Assembly (NCBI GenBank): GCA_030522415.1
Contig: CM060106.1
Span: 30,858,485-30,922,484, forward strand
Length of the DNA stretch: 64,000 bases
Origin: Channallabes apus
Taxonomy: Eukaryota; Chordata; Actinopteri; Siluriformes; Clariidae
Direction: 5' to 3'
The notes beneath the pieces were generated by a model, which had not been told where the DNA came from, did not search any database, and saw only the letters and a list, made by a program, of their open reading frames with translations. The stretch's first letter is position 1; every line of letters starts with the position of its first letter. The position numbers and the translations under genes are program-made. Shown here in pieces: positions 24,770 to 36,400 of this stretch.

Positions 24770-26394
24770 TAACCTGTAGTAATATAGTGAAACTCACATT
24801 ATATATGAATAGAGCCTTTACCTCACCAAATTTAATAAGTCAAAGTAAATATACCTGGATGAAAACAGGTAAGTACATATGGACACCTGGGTGCATATAG
24901 GATCTGGCAATAAATTATCCAAAACATTCAGTAGTTTCTTCTTCTCTGAATCAACTTTAAACACCACTGCATATAACAGCCTTTCTGATAAGCAACACCT
25001 GACTAGATGCAGCAGTGCAGCACTTCTGGGTGTGTTAACACTCATGTTCTGTCTAACTAACAGATGATTTTTTTTTTTATTTAAGTTTTTTTTTAAATAC
25101 AAAAGAACACCAGGATCATTGTGTCTTTGTTGCCGCATCATCCAGCTCTTTCACAGATTTACGCTCTTGAAGTTCTGTGAAAAGTCTGTGTTGAACCACT
25201 TTTCATGTTAGCGTATGCACTCGTTAATGTGTTAAACTAAGTGTTCATGTAAAAGTGTTTCTCAGTTTCCGTGGACGCTGTTGGGCGCGTTAAACTTTGC
25301 AATCATAATTTGACATGAAAAGAGAAAAAATTTGACATGCTATAATACGATTATGAAAATCACAATCCCAGAGAGGCGCAAATAACCCCTTGGTAATCCT
25401 TTGCGAGAATTGGAGAATATTTAATTAGCTGTAGACCCAAGTTGCTCTCATTCCCTCCTTTTCGTTTCTTTCTTTCTTTTTCTTTTTTCTTTTCTTTTTC
25501 TTTTTAAAAGCATTCCCTCTCTCTCAACTCTTTCTCTCAGCTCTTGCTGTGATCCACCTTTTTCCTTCAGCTCTAGAGACCCAGGAATCGCGTAAGTTAG
25601 TTAGCATGCTGAGCCCTGAATGGAAGAAAGAGTTCTCCATGCAGAGGGTGGCAAATTGCCTTCAAACCACCCTCTGTCAGCAGAAATCGGGATGGAGAGA
25701 ATATGTGCAGGAGGTCTTGATTGGGGTTCAGAGAGGTAACAAGGGCACGTGCGGATATATTCCACCATCGCACTTAGTTCTGGCTTCCAGAGATCACTTG
25801 AATATCATCTGAGTTTTAACTGTTGTGCAGTTACAGTATGTCATGTGCCACCCTAGCTGTTCATTGTTGTTCGTGTGCGTCTGTGGAATGTCAGATGGCT
25901 TTCAAGTAATTACGGTCATAAACTCGTAATGATAAAATTAGGACATAGTGAAACTAAATGTCAGGAAAAAATATGTATCGAGTTGTGCACTCTCTGCAAC
26001 ACATTCGGTATGAGTCTATGATACAGCTTAACTTGACCCACCATCTTGTAAGATACGAGGAAGACATGCGTGAAGAGATCATTATGTAAAACTCCTGGGG
26101 CTGCTAGAAATACTGCAGTGGCAATAAGGAAATATAAACAGCTAATGATTCTTATACTAACTTAACTCACTTTGAGAAATGTTTCGGTTTAAACAGCCCT
26201 ATTTTCTTACAGAGGACAGGCCATCCTAAATGATGACTTAAGCAGAACATATTCATTTTGCTTTTACCATAGCACAGATGAATTCTTGAATGAATTCTTG
26301 TTCATTTACTCATTGCTACAATCTCATGTATGCATCGCCTTAACTCCTCAACTGCCTGACTCAATTCTGTTTTTATTATTATTATTAGGCTTCA
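24770..26394. other. Non-coding stretch
   Basis: A pure pyrimidine tract lies at about 25453-25506. The 87-residue ORF at 25549-25812 shows no motif or splice context that would support a gene. Confidence 0.4.
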
Positions 26395-26471
26395 ATTCTC
26401 ACCTCGGGTCTGTGTGCATGGATGTTTCATCTCGTGCTCCAAAGACATGGACATGGTGTCCCCAAATTGGC

Positions 26472-26513
<42 letters not shown>

Positions 26514-26612
26514 TCTGCAATGGATTGGCACCCTGTCCAGGGTGTACCCTGCCTCGTGCCCGAGGTCTCCTTGGAGAGGCTTCCCACTACCCTGTACAGA
26601 ATAAACATTATG
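26395..26612 (+). mobile_element. SINE copy with internal (GT)n expansion
   Basis: 'ctccaaagacatggacatggtgtccccaaattggc' and 'gcaatggattggcaccctgtccagggtgtaccctgcc' are SINE body sequence. The short GTGTG of other copies has expanded to about 39 bp (26472-26510). The tRNA head is missing. Confidence 0.7.
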
Positions 26613-27753
26613 AAAAAGGAACGAATGAATTATTAAATTAATCTTTTATTGCATTAATTGTATTAATTCGCTCCTCTCCCTCTTTCATACATAGGCCCTA
26701 TGTTATTCCTTGCTTAACTGCAGTTCATCATATATCTGACATGGAGAACATCCAGTAGTTAGTTTGAAAATATTTGTCGTGGAAATTATATTATTCTATA
26801 GCTGCCTTCTGATCTAGAACATCAGATGGCTAATCTACGGACACCCAGGGTTGATGTCTTTTGGACGTCTCTCAGATGTAAAAAATGTTTAGTATTCACG
26901 GTATTGCTCAAGATTTTATTGGAATAATCTCATACAGTGTGTAAAAAGTTATACTCTTTAAAGCCTGTTGTAATTGCACAGTCTAAAACCGGCTTAAGAC
27001 TACTGTACCTCTTCAACATTCACTTTCAAAACCACTTAAATAAACCACTTCTCTGCAACAGGATTTTTGTTTTATAGTATTTTTAGACCATGGACTGTTT
27101 ATACTTGCATGAGTGTATATTTTTTGATGGAGACTATAAAGCACTCCTGCAAGTCACTATGGATGAGGGCGTCTGTCAAATGTTGTAAATGTAAATGCAC
27201 TCGGCACCTAGTCACCGGCTGGGTCTGCTTGCTGCTGGCCCATCTTAGAAGGCAGTAGCAATGATGGCACCTGAAAGAAAATAGTTTGAGATAGGTTTGA
27301 AAATCAGCCTGCATCAAGATGTTGCCAGGATACCTGGATTATGTAGAGCTACAGTAGGTGGAATACCATAGTAGGGGTATGATATGTTTAGACTTTTCGG
27401 AAGTTATTTCTCACCACCATCATCATCATCAACAACAGGAACATGAACAATGACAAAACCCTATACCTACCCACCATGCCCGCGGTGCTTTCCACTGACA
27501 TTTTTCCCCGGGTTGGCTGCTACACAAAAACTGTCACCTGTGATTTTATGGTGATTAGGATGATGCCATACATGCTTTGCTGTCTTGCTCGATATAAGGA
27601 TTGCCAAAGACAGCAAGTTTTTGAAAAAAAAAAAAGACTTATCAACTTTCTGCCTAATAATAATACATTTAAACTAAGAAAATAATAGAACTTATTAAAA
27701 GAGTTTTGCATTCTGAGTGGTTACATTCTGTTCACTGCCTGTGATTACTGTGT

Positions 27754-27791
<38 letters not shown>

Positions 27792-28394
27792 CACTTTTTG
27801 CGAACAGCACTTGTGTGCATCTTTTAATTCTATTTGAGGAATTGTACACACTACAGCTTTGAATCTTTGATCATTTGAAAGAGAAGATTTTTGAGAGAGA
27901 GAAATTTTATGTATGTGTATTGTATGGTCGAGTAATAACTCGAATGTAGGATAGCAGTTTTCCCAAAGCGGTCAAAAGGCTTTTTTTTCAGTTGGCGTCC
28001 ACTCTACAAATCCAATTATAGTCTATGGAGTGATTTTCGCAGTGATTTTAGGACCATTTTTGAAGGGGTGAATTATGTTTGATCGATATGATTTTTTTCT
28101 ACAGTACCAGTACTAGTATTAGAGTTCTTTGAGCCCTTCGTCATGCCGTCACATTTTCCAATAAGACCAAGAACATGGCCGCGGCACGTGTATGGCAGTG
28201 GCACGTGTACCAAATGGATCCTAATAACTCAAAAGCGGAATTGGAAACCAATTAGTCAGAATTCTTAGATAAGTAATATAAAGCCATTCTTGGTGGGGAG
28301 AAGGGATCAGACCGCTTCAACCCGCAATAATCACTAAGGTTTTTACACTTTCAGGCTCCTTCTCCTCCTACTACTAATAATAATATATTTAAAC
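26613..28394. other. Non-coding stretch
   Basis: It contains (TG)n at 27749-27789. At 27150-27200 'gtcactatggatgagggcgtctgtcaaatg' is the 3' tail type of another fish SINE. No gene was seen. Confidence 0.45.
27749..27789. repeat. (TG)n microsatellite
   Basis: About twenty TG units with one interruption, read directly. Confidence 0.9.
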
Positions 28395-28615
28395 TAATTT
28401 GGATGGAGTTTTTTCTCCATGCTTGGTGGGTTTCCAACGGGTTGCAGAGATGCAGATTAGGCTAATTGGTGTTCCCAAATTGCCAGTAGTGTGTGAGTGA
28501 GTGAGTGTGTGTGCACTGCGATGAGTAGGCACCCTGTCCAGGGTGCACCCTACCTGTAAGTGCCCTGGGATAGGATCCAGGCCCCCTGTGTACAGTATTA
28601 AGCAGATTATCCAGA
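28395..28615 (+). mobile_element. SINE copy, + orientation, head missing
   Basis: 'gattaggctaattggtgttcccaaattgcc', 'taggcaccctgtccagggtgcaccc' and 'gggataggatccaggccccc' follow the SINE body in order. Confidence 0.7.
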
Positions 28616-28627
28616 GTACCGTATACC

Positions 28628-28860
28628 GACATTCAGGTCCATAAGTACTGGATAGCAACGGAATTTGTTTGCTTGCTTGCTTTTGGCTCCATACATCAGC
28701 GCAAAGGATCTGACGTGTAGACTTTCAGCTTTAATTCAGCGTGTGTTTAATAAAAATATTGATCATTTAGAAATTCTGAGCATGTATTACGTTTCACATG
28801 GCCAAAAGAAATTGGCTGACTGACTGATAAGCAGTTTCATGGCCTGTTTTTTGACAAATT
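28628..28860. mobile_element. DNA transposon fragment
   Basis: 'cattcaggtccataagtactgga' followed by 'gtagactttcagctttaattcag' resembles one end of a widespread fish DNA transposon. No matching inverted end was found nearby. Family recall only. Confidence 0.35.
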
Positions 28861-29622
28861 AAGGAGATGTAAAAGGCCTTGAGTTGATTTCAGGTGTTGA
28901 ATTAGAATTTGGATTTTGTACCTGACGACAAAAAGCGACTAAAATGTGATTATAAGATTTTCAAACAGCAAATGTGCTACAGTGGCACATACATTTTACA
29001 ATTTTATAGTAAGACCGTGATTGTCAATTTTCGGCTCATAATTGGTGCTCATAGAATACAATTGACTGGCACTGACTGTTTATTAAGTATTACATTTAAA
29101 ATGTTGATTAATTAGACATAGGAGGCAATATGGATGCATCACTAAATAATTACCATACCATTATTCAATATAGTATTTCAGATTTAAATTTGTATAAAAC
29201 TACATCAGTTTTAATGGGCTTTATGCAGCTTATACAATTAATGAAAGTATTGTAATCTATAATTTGCAGGTATTGAGAAATGTATTGTGGGAGCCCTGGG
29301 GTGTCAGGTGTGACTGTGACACTGGTAAATGGTTTAAATGGCATACTAGTCAGGAAGGAGGGCCCCACACCTTAAGCTTAGCTTAGGGCCCCAAGGCAGT
29401 CAGGACCAGCACTCCCTGTCAAAGAAATAGCAGAAACTTTAGGAATTGACAAATCAGCAGATTTTTTTTTTTTTGTACATTTAAAATAGGAATACACTGG
29501 TGAGCTCAGCAGCACCAAAAAGCCCGGAATACCACAAAAGGAAACAAAAGTGAATGATCACAGAATTGTTTCTTTGTTGTAAAAAAATAAATAAAAATCG
29601 CCTTTCCAGAGCCAAAAGTCAA
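28861..29622. other. No feature recognised
   Basis: AT-rich and non-coding. Confidence 0.45.
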
Positions 29623-29828
29623 GGCGGCACTGTGTGATAGTGGTTAGCACTGTCGCCTTACACCTCCAGGTCTTGGGTTTGATTTCGCGTCGGGTCATGT
29701 GCTTTGTGGGTTTCCTCCCACAATCCAAAAACATGGAGAGTAGGCTAATTGTCTTTCCCAAATTGCCCGTAATGTGTGATTGTTGACAGAAGGTCCTGCC
29801 AAGGTTGTACAAAATGGATATAAATACA
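29623..29828 (+). mobile_element. SINE copy with tRNA-like head
   Basis: The start 'ggcggcactgtgtgatag' is followed by the A box region 'tagtggttagcactgtcgcc' and a decayed B box (GGGTTTGATTTC). The body 'gtgggtttcctcccacaatcc' follows. The 3' part is diverged. Confidence 0.75.
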
Positions 29829-31410
29829 AAGGTCACCACTGACTAATGGTTTATATTTGGACTGCAGAGGTTCCTAGATGGATAGATGGAACATGATGCT
29901 TTTCACTCACAAAACTCCAGCAGTCCAGACAAGCTACAACTGAAGGCAGCTGCAATAAAGGGTTGGCAAAACATCTCAAAGAAGGAAACTCTGCATTTGG
30001 TAATATCCATGGGTTCCAAGGCTTCCAAGCTGAAAGTCTACATGTCAATCAGATCTTAATGGCTTCATTTTATTTCCCTTGTGGTTTACATAGGTAAAAT
30101 TAAGAAAATTGTTACTGTCAGCTTTGTGCTTTCTCTCTCGCTGTGTGTGTGTGTGTTTTGTGAGAAAAGATGTAATTATTTCAGCAGTCATGCTGTCATT
30201 CTCTTTTCTCTAAAGCTGATCAGATGCCTCCACTGTTCCATTTGTCAGTTTTGTTGGCTCCCTCCTGTACACCCTCTTTCGTAATGGCATCGCTTTATGC
30301 AGTCACTTGTCAGGTTGTTCTTTAATCCGTGTGTTTTTTTAAAAAAAACTGTTTCCATAACAACCTTTTGAACCTTTAATGCAGCTCTCAGTTTGTCCAC
30401 TCACTTTCTCAATTTTTTCTATTCTCATAATGCTCTATTTTCTCCAATGAATTGATGTGATGCTTTACATCTGCCTTAGAATCCTTTTATAATATCATCC
30501 TTTTTTCCTGCTGATTTTTTCCCCACCTCTATTAGCTTCTAGTCACCTGTATTAAAGTTCCACTTTTTTTTTTATATATAACGTAATGCATAATGCATCT
30601 TGAACTTGTTTTGCTGTAATTGGGAAATCATCCACCATACTACTTTTCTAATTCACTAATTCAGCGAAAATGGATGAGATTTAACAGATCAAGCGGCACT
30701 CAGGGGTTTTGGTCTTATCAGTAATGTAGAGCAGGACCTTTTTTATTTACCTGGTGTGAGCCCCCAGGATGGAGAATGGCAGTAAGCCATATGGCATGGC
30801 TCTGAAGGAAACTCTCCACAAGCGCTGTAAGTCCACCTGTAAGCCTGTGTTATCTCTTCATCTCTCCGCTAACTGCGAGTTGCAGAGTGCCAACAAGCTT
30901 CAAGATCCTCACAGGCTGATTAGTTCCTAAATACAGTGATTATATGCATCAACATTCCATCTGGGCCTCTTGCTGCCTTATATCCTGTGTTAACAAACAG
31001 TTCTTTTTTTTTTTTTTTTTTGAGGAAGCTAAACCTCCACGTGGTTCTGCGCATTACTTATATATCAAAGTGGATATTAATAAAATATCTTCATTGGTAA
31101 TTTGCAGAAGCAAAAATAAGAAAAAAAGTTTTAAGTTCACAGAGTTCGTGAAAATCTATCTGTTTCAGGGGGAGTACAAAAAGTTTCCCAAGATTTTTTA
31201 TTTAAGAAGTCAGTTTACATGTGTATAAGGAGGCTCGACTGATAGGCTTGAGGTCGTCCAATTGGCACAATTTATTGCAAATTTATCTAAGCAATATTCA
31301 ATCAGGTTAAATTAGCTCATATAGGTTATTATGCACACACAGTTAATGAAAATTGCAAACCTCAGTTGAAATAATGAATTAAAAAGAAAGCAATCTATGA
31401 ATTTATGAAA
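29829..31410. other. No feature recognised
   Basis: Non-coding. Poly-T at about 31004-31021. No cadherin exon or transposon ends seen. Confidence 0.45.
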
Positions 31411-31500
31411 CATATGAACTAAAATATATTAACTAAAAAACATATGAACTAAAATCTATGAACTAAAAAACATATGAACTAAAATCTAGTAACTAAAATC
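31411..31500. repeat. 30-bp tandem repeat, three copies
   Basis: Units at 31411-31440, 31441-31470 and 31471-31500, each of the form 'catatgaactaaaat' plus 'ctatgaactaaaaaa', with a few substitutions. A partial fourth unit follows. Confidence 0.9.
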
Positions 31501-31963
31501 TATGCACCTATGAAACATAATCTATGAATGAATACTCGTTATTTAGTCATTGCATAGATGGAGTTGGAATGTTTGCTATAGTAGCTGAGGATTTCTAATG
31601 GCTAAGCTACATTGGTGGAAGATTGAGCACACACTGCATTTAGGAGACACAAATTCACCATTTAGTTAGAATTTTCTCATTTTTTTATGTTTTATGGGGC
31701 TTTGCCATGAACGCACGTTGCACTTTACAAGTGATACGAAGGATATCCTATGAAAGTGTTTACACACAAAACTGATAAAAGACATCCAATATGGGTGTAT
31801 GTGCCTGAATTTATTATCAACCTTGTCTGGAGAAGGCTGATGGTTTGAGAGTTAATCAAACACTGTGTTGTGTCTTTGAAGTCGTTCCTATAGAAGATGT
31901 CTTGATTTATGGTGTAGATCCTTGACTTTAATTACCAGTTGTTAATATGTACAAGGATAGAAA
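31501..31963. other. No feature recognised
   Basis: Unique-looking flank to the left of the (CT)n tract that carries the LINE. Confidence 0.45.
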
Positions 31964-31989
31964 TCTCTTTCTCTCTCTCTCTCTCTCTC
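31964..31989. repeat. (CT)n tract, left side of the LINE
   Basis: An almost pure CT run that abuts the LINE 5' end. Together with the run at 37475-37502 it represents one microsatellite split by the insertion. Confidence 0.9.
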
Positions 31990-32180
31990 GCGCTCTCTGT
32001 GCATGCTGGGAGTGAGTGGGGCGTTTGCGTGAGCGGTGACTCTTGTGCGAGTTTCTTTCTTCCCCCCTATTCTCAACCTTTTTCTTTATTCAATTTGGAT
32101 AGTGTGGAGACTTAAATTAGATACCTTTTTTTGGGGTTGTGGTTTTGTAGGGGGGGTGGGTTTTTGGGTGTAGGGGAAAC

Positions 32181-33419
32181 ATGGCGCTTACAGGTGCGCA
32201 GGATTTGACTTCACTCACGCGTCGTCACGGTGTGAAAGTGGCGTCTGCAGTGAGTGTGGAGAGTTGTTGTCTAGCTGTGGGTGAAATTGTGGGACACGAT
32301 AATGTACTGTCTGCCTCAAGAATGAATAGTGCCATCGTTATCTTTTTAAGCACAATTGAAAAGGCTAACGAGTTAGTTCAGAGAGGAGTTGCACTTGACG
32401 GCGTTCTCACTCCCGTTCTACCACTTTCATTACCGTCAAAACGAGTCACCATCTCGAATGTCCCGCCGTTTATTAGTGATGAAGTCTTAGTACAAGCACT
32501 GTCTCGCTACGGAAAACTGGTTTCCTCCATTAAAAAGATTCCAATTGGTGGCGTTTCTCCTTTACTGAAACACGTTGTATCCTTCAGACGCTCAGTTTAC
32601 ATGATTGTAAACAATGACGCTGATCTGGACCTCGCGCTGAATTTCCGAGTGGATGACTTTGACTATGTGGTTTTTATAACCACTGACAAGATCAAATGTT
32701 TTGGCTGTGGAACAATCGGCCACTTGGTCCGATCTTGTCCCGGCAAACAAGGAAAGAGTGGCCGTGTGGCTGGCGCGGAAAGCGCAGCTAATGACGGAGA
32801 ACAATCGGCCAAAGACCCCGCGGAGGTGGAGTCAGCGGCGGGGCAGGTGAGCACTCATGACGGCGCTCATGGCGCTGAGAGTGCAGTGGTTTCAGTGGAG
32901 GAGGAAATCCAAAGTGCAAAAGATGCCGAAGACGAGGGAGACAAAGGTGAGTCAAGCGATAAAATGGATGTAGAAATTGGCATCGCGGACACTCGGGAGG
33001 CTGACAGTAGGCCTAATGAAACTGGTGCAGAACAAACTGTGTTTAAGGTGCCACTGAAAAGGAAGAAGTCAGACAAAGTAAACAATCCTCGGCAGGTTAA
33101 AAAAGTAGATCTTGAAGATGTTCCCGATCAGATCGATTCAGAGAGTGACAGTGAGCTATCTGACTCAAGCGTTACTCTGTCACAAAGTAGCTTTTCTAAC
33201 CGTAACTATGACGTAGATGACATTAAACTGTTCCTTAAGTTAATAAAGAAAAAGAGAGGGGTCATAGTCAGTGATTACTTCCCAGATGTGGTACAGTTTG
33301 TAGAAAAAACTAAAACTTTTATGGATGAAGGCTGTTTTTTAAATAAAGAAGTGACCCGGTTAAAGAACATAATGCGCAAACTTAATATGGACTTGAATGA
33401 TGGCGGTGAAAAAGCTTAA
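32181..33419 (+). CDS. LINE ORF1, nucleic-acid-binding protein with a zinc knuckle
   Basis: A 412-residue protein read from the first ATG after the leader, in the context 'ggggaaacATGGCG'. ORF1 proteins of this clade bind element RNA and chaperone nucleic acid in the retrotransposition particle. About residues 85-170 (from 'KRVTISNVPPFISDE') have the look of an RRM-like fold. A gag-type knuckle CX2CX4HX4C (CFGCGTIGHLVRSC) lies at about 173-186. The second half is acidic and Ser/Glu/Asp-rich, with a basic nuclear-localisation-like patch (PLKRKKSDK) at about residues 290-300 and a charged C-terminus. The domain order matches Tx1-type ORF1 rather than mammalian L1 ORF1. The stop lies 23 bases inside ORF2. 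Confidence 0.85.
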   Translation: MALTGAQDLTSLTRRHGVKVASAVSVESCCLAVGEIVGHDNVLSASRMNSAIVIFLSTIEKANELVQRGVALDGVLTPVLPLSLPSKRVTISNVPPFISDEVLVQALSRYGKLVSSIKKIPIGGVSPLLKHVVSFRRSVYMIVNNDADLDLALNFRVDDFDYVVFITTDKIKCFGCGTIGHLVRSCPGKQGKSGRVAGAESAANDGEQSAKDPAEVESAAGQVSTHDGAHGAESAVVSVEEEIQSAKDAEDEGDKGESSDKMDVEIGIADTREADSRPNETGAEQTVFKVPLKRKKSDKVNNPRQVKKVDLEDVPDQIDSESDSELSDSSVTLSQSSFSNRNYDVDDIKLFLKLIKKKRGVIVSDYFPDVVQFVEKTKTFMDEGCFLNKEVTRLKNIMRKLNMDLNDGGEKA

Positions 33420-36400
33420 ATTAACAAAAATGAATTATAGTAGTCTGGTTGTACTTCTACTTCTATTTATGAGTATGACTGAAGTGTGTGTTGCATCACT
33501 TAATGTGAATGGTGCTAGAAATAGCAGAAAAAGAGCTGAACTGTTTGAAGTTATTAAACAAAAAAATATAGATGTTACTTTCATTCAAGAGACACACAGT
33601 GATGCTACAAATGTTGCTGACTGGATGCAGGAATGGGATGGTGTTTCTGTCCTAAGTCACAAAACCACACTTAGTGGTGGTGTGGGGATCTTGTTTTCTA
33701 AACACTTTTGTCCAACTTCATATCAAGTTGATGAGATTGTGAAAGGAAGGCTTTTAAAAATAAGAGCAATTTTTGAAAAATATGTTCTGATTTTTGTCTG
33801 TGCTTATGCACCAACATTGGCAATGGAAAGAGTATTGTTTTTGGATACGCTTAGTTCAACAATACAAAGTTGTAGTACAGAAGAATATTTATTCTTAGGC
33901 GGCGACTTTAATTGCACAGAAAGTCCTATAGACAGAAATCACACTGAGCCCCATATGCTTTCACGTAAACGCCTTATTAGAGTTATAAACATGAATGATC
34001 TATGTGATATTTGGAGGCATTTTCATGACGGACAGAGACAATATACATGGGCTCATGCTCGTGACAATCTTCTGTCTCTTGCAAGATTAGATCGCTTTTA
34101 TAGTTTTAAACATCAGTTGGGCATTTTCAAAAGCTGTGTTATCTCTCCAGTCAGTTTTTCTGATCATCACATGATCTTGTGTTTCTTCGTTTTAAGTCAA
34201 ATTAAGCCCCACAGTGCTTATTGGCATTTTAACATCAATTTATTGTGTAATAAGGACTTTAAGGATGTCTTTAAGTTCTTTTGGGAAGATTTTAGAAAAA
34301 CTAAAGATTTGTTTCAAGATTTAAAGCAATGGTGGGACTTTGGAAAGGTTCAAATAAAACAACTTTGTCAACAGTACACTTATAACATTACCAAAGAGTT
34401 AAATAAATCGATGAAAGCCTTGGAGACGGATATAATCAAATTACAAAGTCTAGTTGAATCCACAAATAATAAAAACTACGCAGAGATGATCTCAAACAAA
34501 AAAACACAGCTAGCAGACCTACTGGGATTAAAAACACAAGGAGCTCTGATTCGTTCCCGTTTTTTAAGCATTGAACAGATGGATGCACCATCTAAATATT
34601 TTTTTAGTCTTGAAAAGAAAAATGGGCAAAAACGTTTTCTGCATGTTTTGCGCTCTGAGACAGGAGACATTTTAACTAGTCACGCAGAAATACGTAAAAG
34701 AGCTTGTACATTTTATGAAAACTTGTATAAGAATGAGTTGAGAGCAGAGTGGGATTCTGAGAATTCTTTCTTTGTAGGCCTGAACCAAATGTCAGAGGGG
34801 GCCAATGCAGATCTCTCAGGCACTTTAAGCCTGGATGAGCTGTACAAGGCCCTACAAGACATGGATTCTGGAAAAGTCCCTGGAATCGATGGACTTCCGG
34901 TTGAATTTTATAAATTCTTTTGGACAGAGGTAGGGGACGATCTTTTGCACGTGCTCAATGACAGTTTGGCCTCAGGCAAGTTGCCGGTAAGTAGCCGTAG
35001 AGCGGTCATCACTCTTCTTCCCAAAAAAGGAGACCTTTTAGAAATTAAGAACTGGCGTCCCGTCTCACTTTTATGCTCCGACTATAAACTGCTTTCTAAA
35101 GCTCTAGCTAACAGGTTAACAAAGGTAATTGATCAGGTGGTGCATCCAGATCAGACCTATTGTGTTCCGGGTAGGTCTATTTTTGACAATATTAATCTTA
35201 TGCGAGATATGTTTGATGTCTCCAAGTTGCTTGGTGTTAATATTGGACTTATTTCTCTAGACCAGGAAAAAGCTTTTGATAGGGTTGAGCACCCTTACTT
35301 GTGGAGAACATTAGAAGCTTTTGGAATTTGTCAGGATTTTATTGACAAAGTGAAAGTTCTCTATGGTGATGTTGAAAGTGTGCTGAAAATAAACGGTGGC
35401 TTATGCACTCCTTTTAAGGTTCACAGGGGCATAAGACAAGGTTGTTCCTTGTCTGGAATGTTATACTCACTTGCTATAGAACCTTTGTTGCAACAATTGA
35501 GAGAAAAAGTTTGCGGATTGAACCTTCCTGATTGTAAAAACAATATCATTTTATCTGCCTATGCTGATGATGTGGTGGTTTTAATTAATGGGCAAAATGA
35601 CGTCAAAGTATTAATGGAAATCTTAGAAGATTTTAAAGCTTTATCATCTGCAAAAGTTAATTGGAGCAAGAGTGAAGCACTTTTAATTGGACAGTGGCTA
35701 AAAGGGAAACCCAGCCTTCCTGATGGTTTGAACTGGGGAACAAGAGGGTTTAAGTACCTAGGTGTGTATTTGGGAGATGAAATGTTCATCCAGAAAAACT
35801 GGGAAGGGGTTGCTGATAAAGTGAAAGGTAGACTTGACAAATGGAAATGGTTAATACCAAAGATGTCATACAAAGGGAGAATATTAATTGTGAACAATTT
35901 AGTAGCCTCCAGCCTTTGGCACAGGCTTGCCTGTTTAGATCCTCCCTCACAACTATTGATAGAAATTCAAGGAGTCTTAATAAATTTTTTTTGGGATAAC
36001 TTGCATTGGGTGCCACAGAATGTGTTGTATTTACCTAAAGAAGAGGGTGGTCATGGTTTAATACAACTAAAAAGCAGAATAGCAGCATTCCGTTTGCAAT
36101 TTTTACAAAGATTTTTGTATGGATCCACAATGAATGGTTGGCGGGCTGTTACATGCTCCATTTTGCATAATGTTGCAGGTTTGGGGTTGGATAAATCCTT
36201 GTTTTTAATGGACCCCCTTAAACTGAATGTGAGTAGACTGCCAGTGTTTTATAATAATCTCTTTAAGGTTTGGAGCCTATTTGATTTGCAGAGAAGTGAG
36301 ACAACACCTTCTCTCCACTGGCTTTTGGAAGAGCCTTTAATAAATGGAGCGCGTTTTGACTTAACAAAGGACAATTCCTTCTATCATGGACTCAATGCAC

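Noticed and set aside
25549..25812. 87-residue ORF as a host exon
   Set aside because: No family resemblance and no coherent splice signals linking it to the cadherin frame.
26286..26641. Cys/Val-repeat ORFs of 60-116 residues
   Set aside because: Translation of the (GT)n expansion within a SINE.
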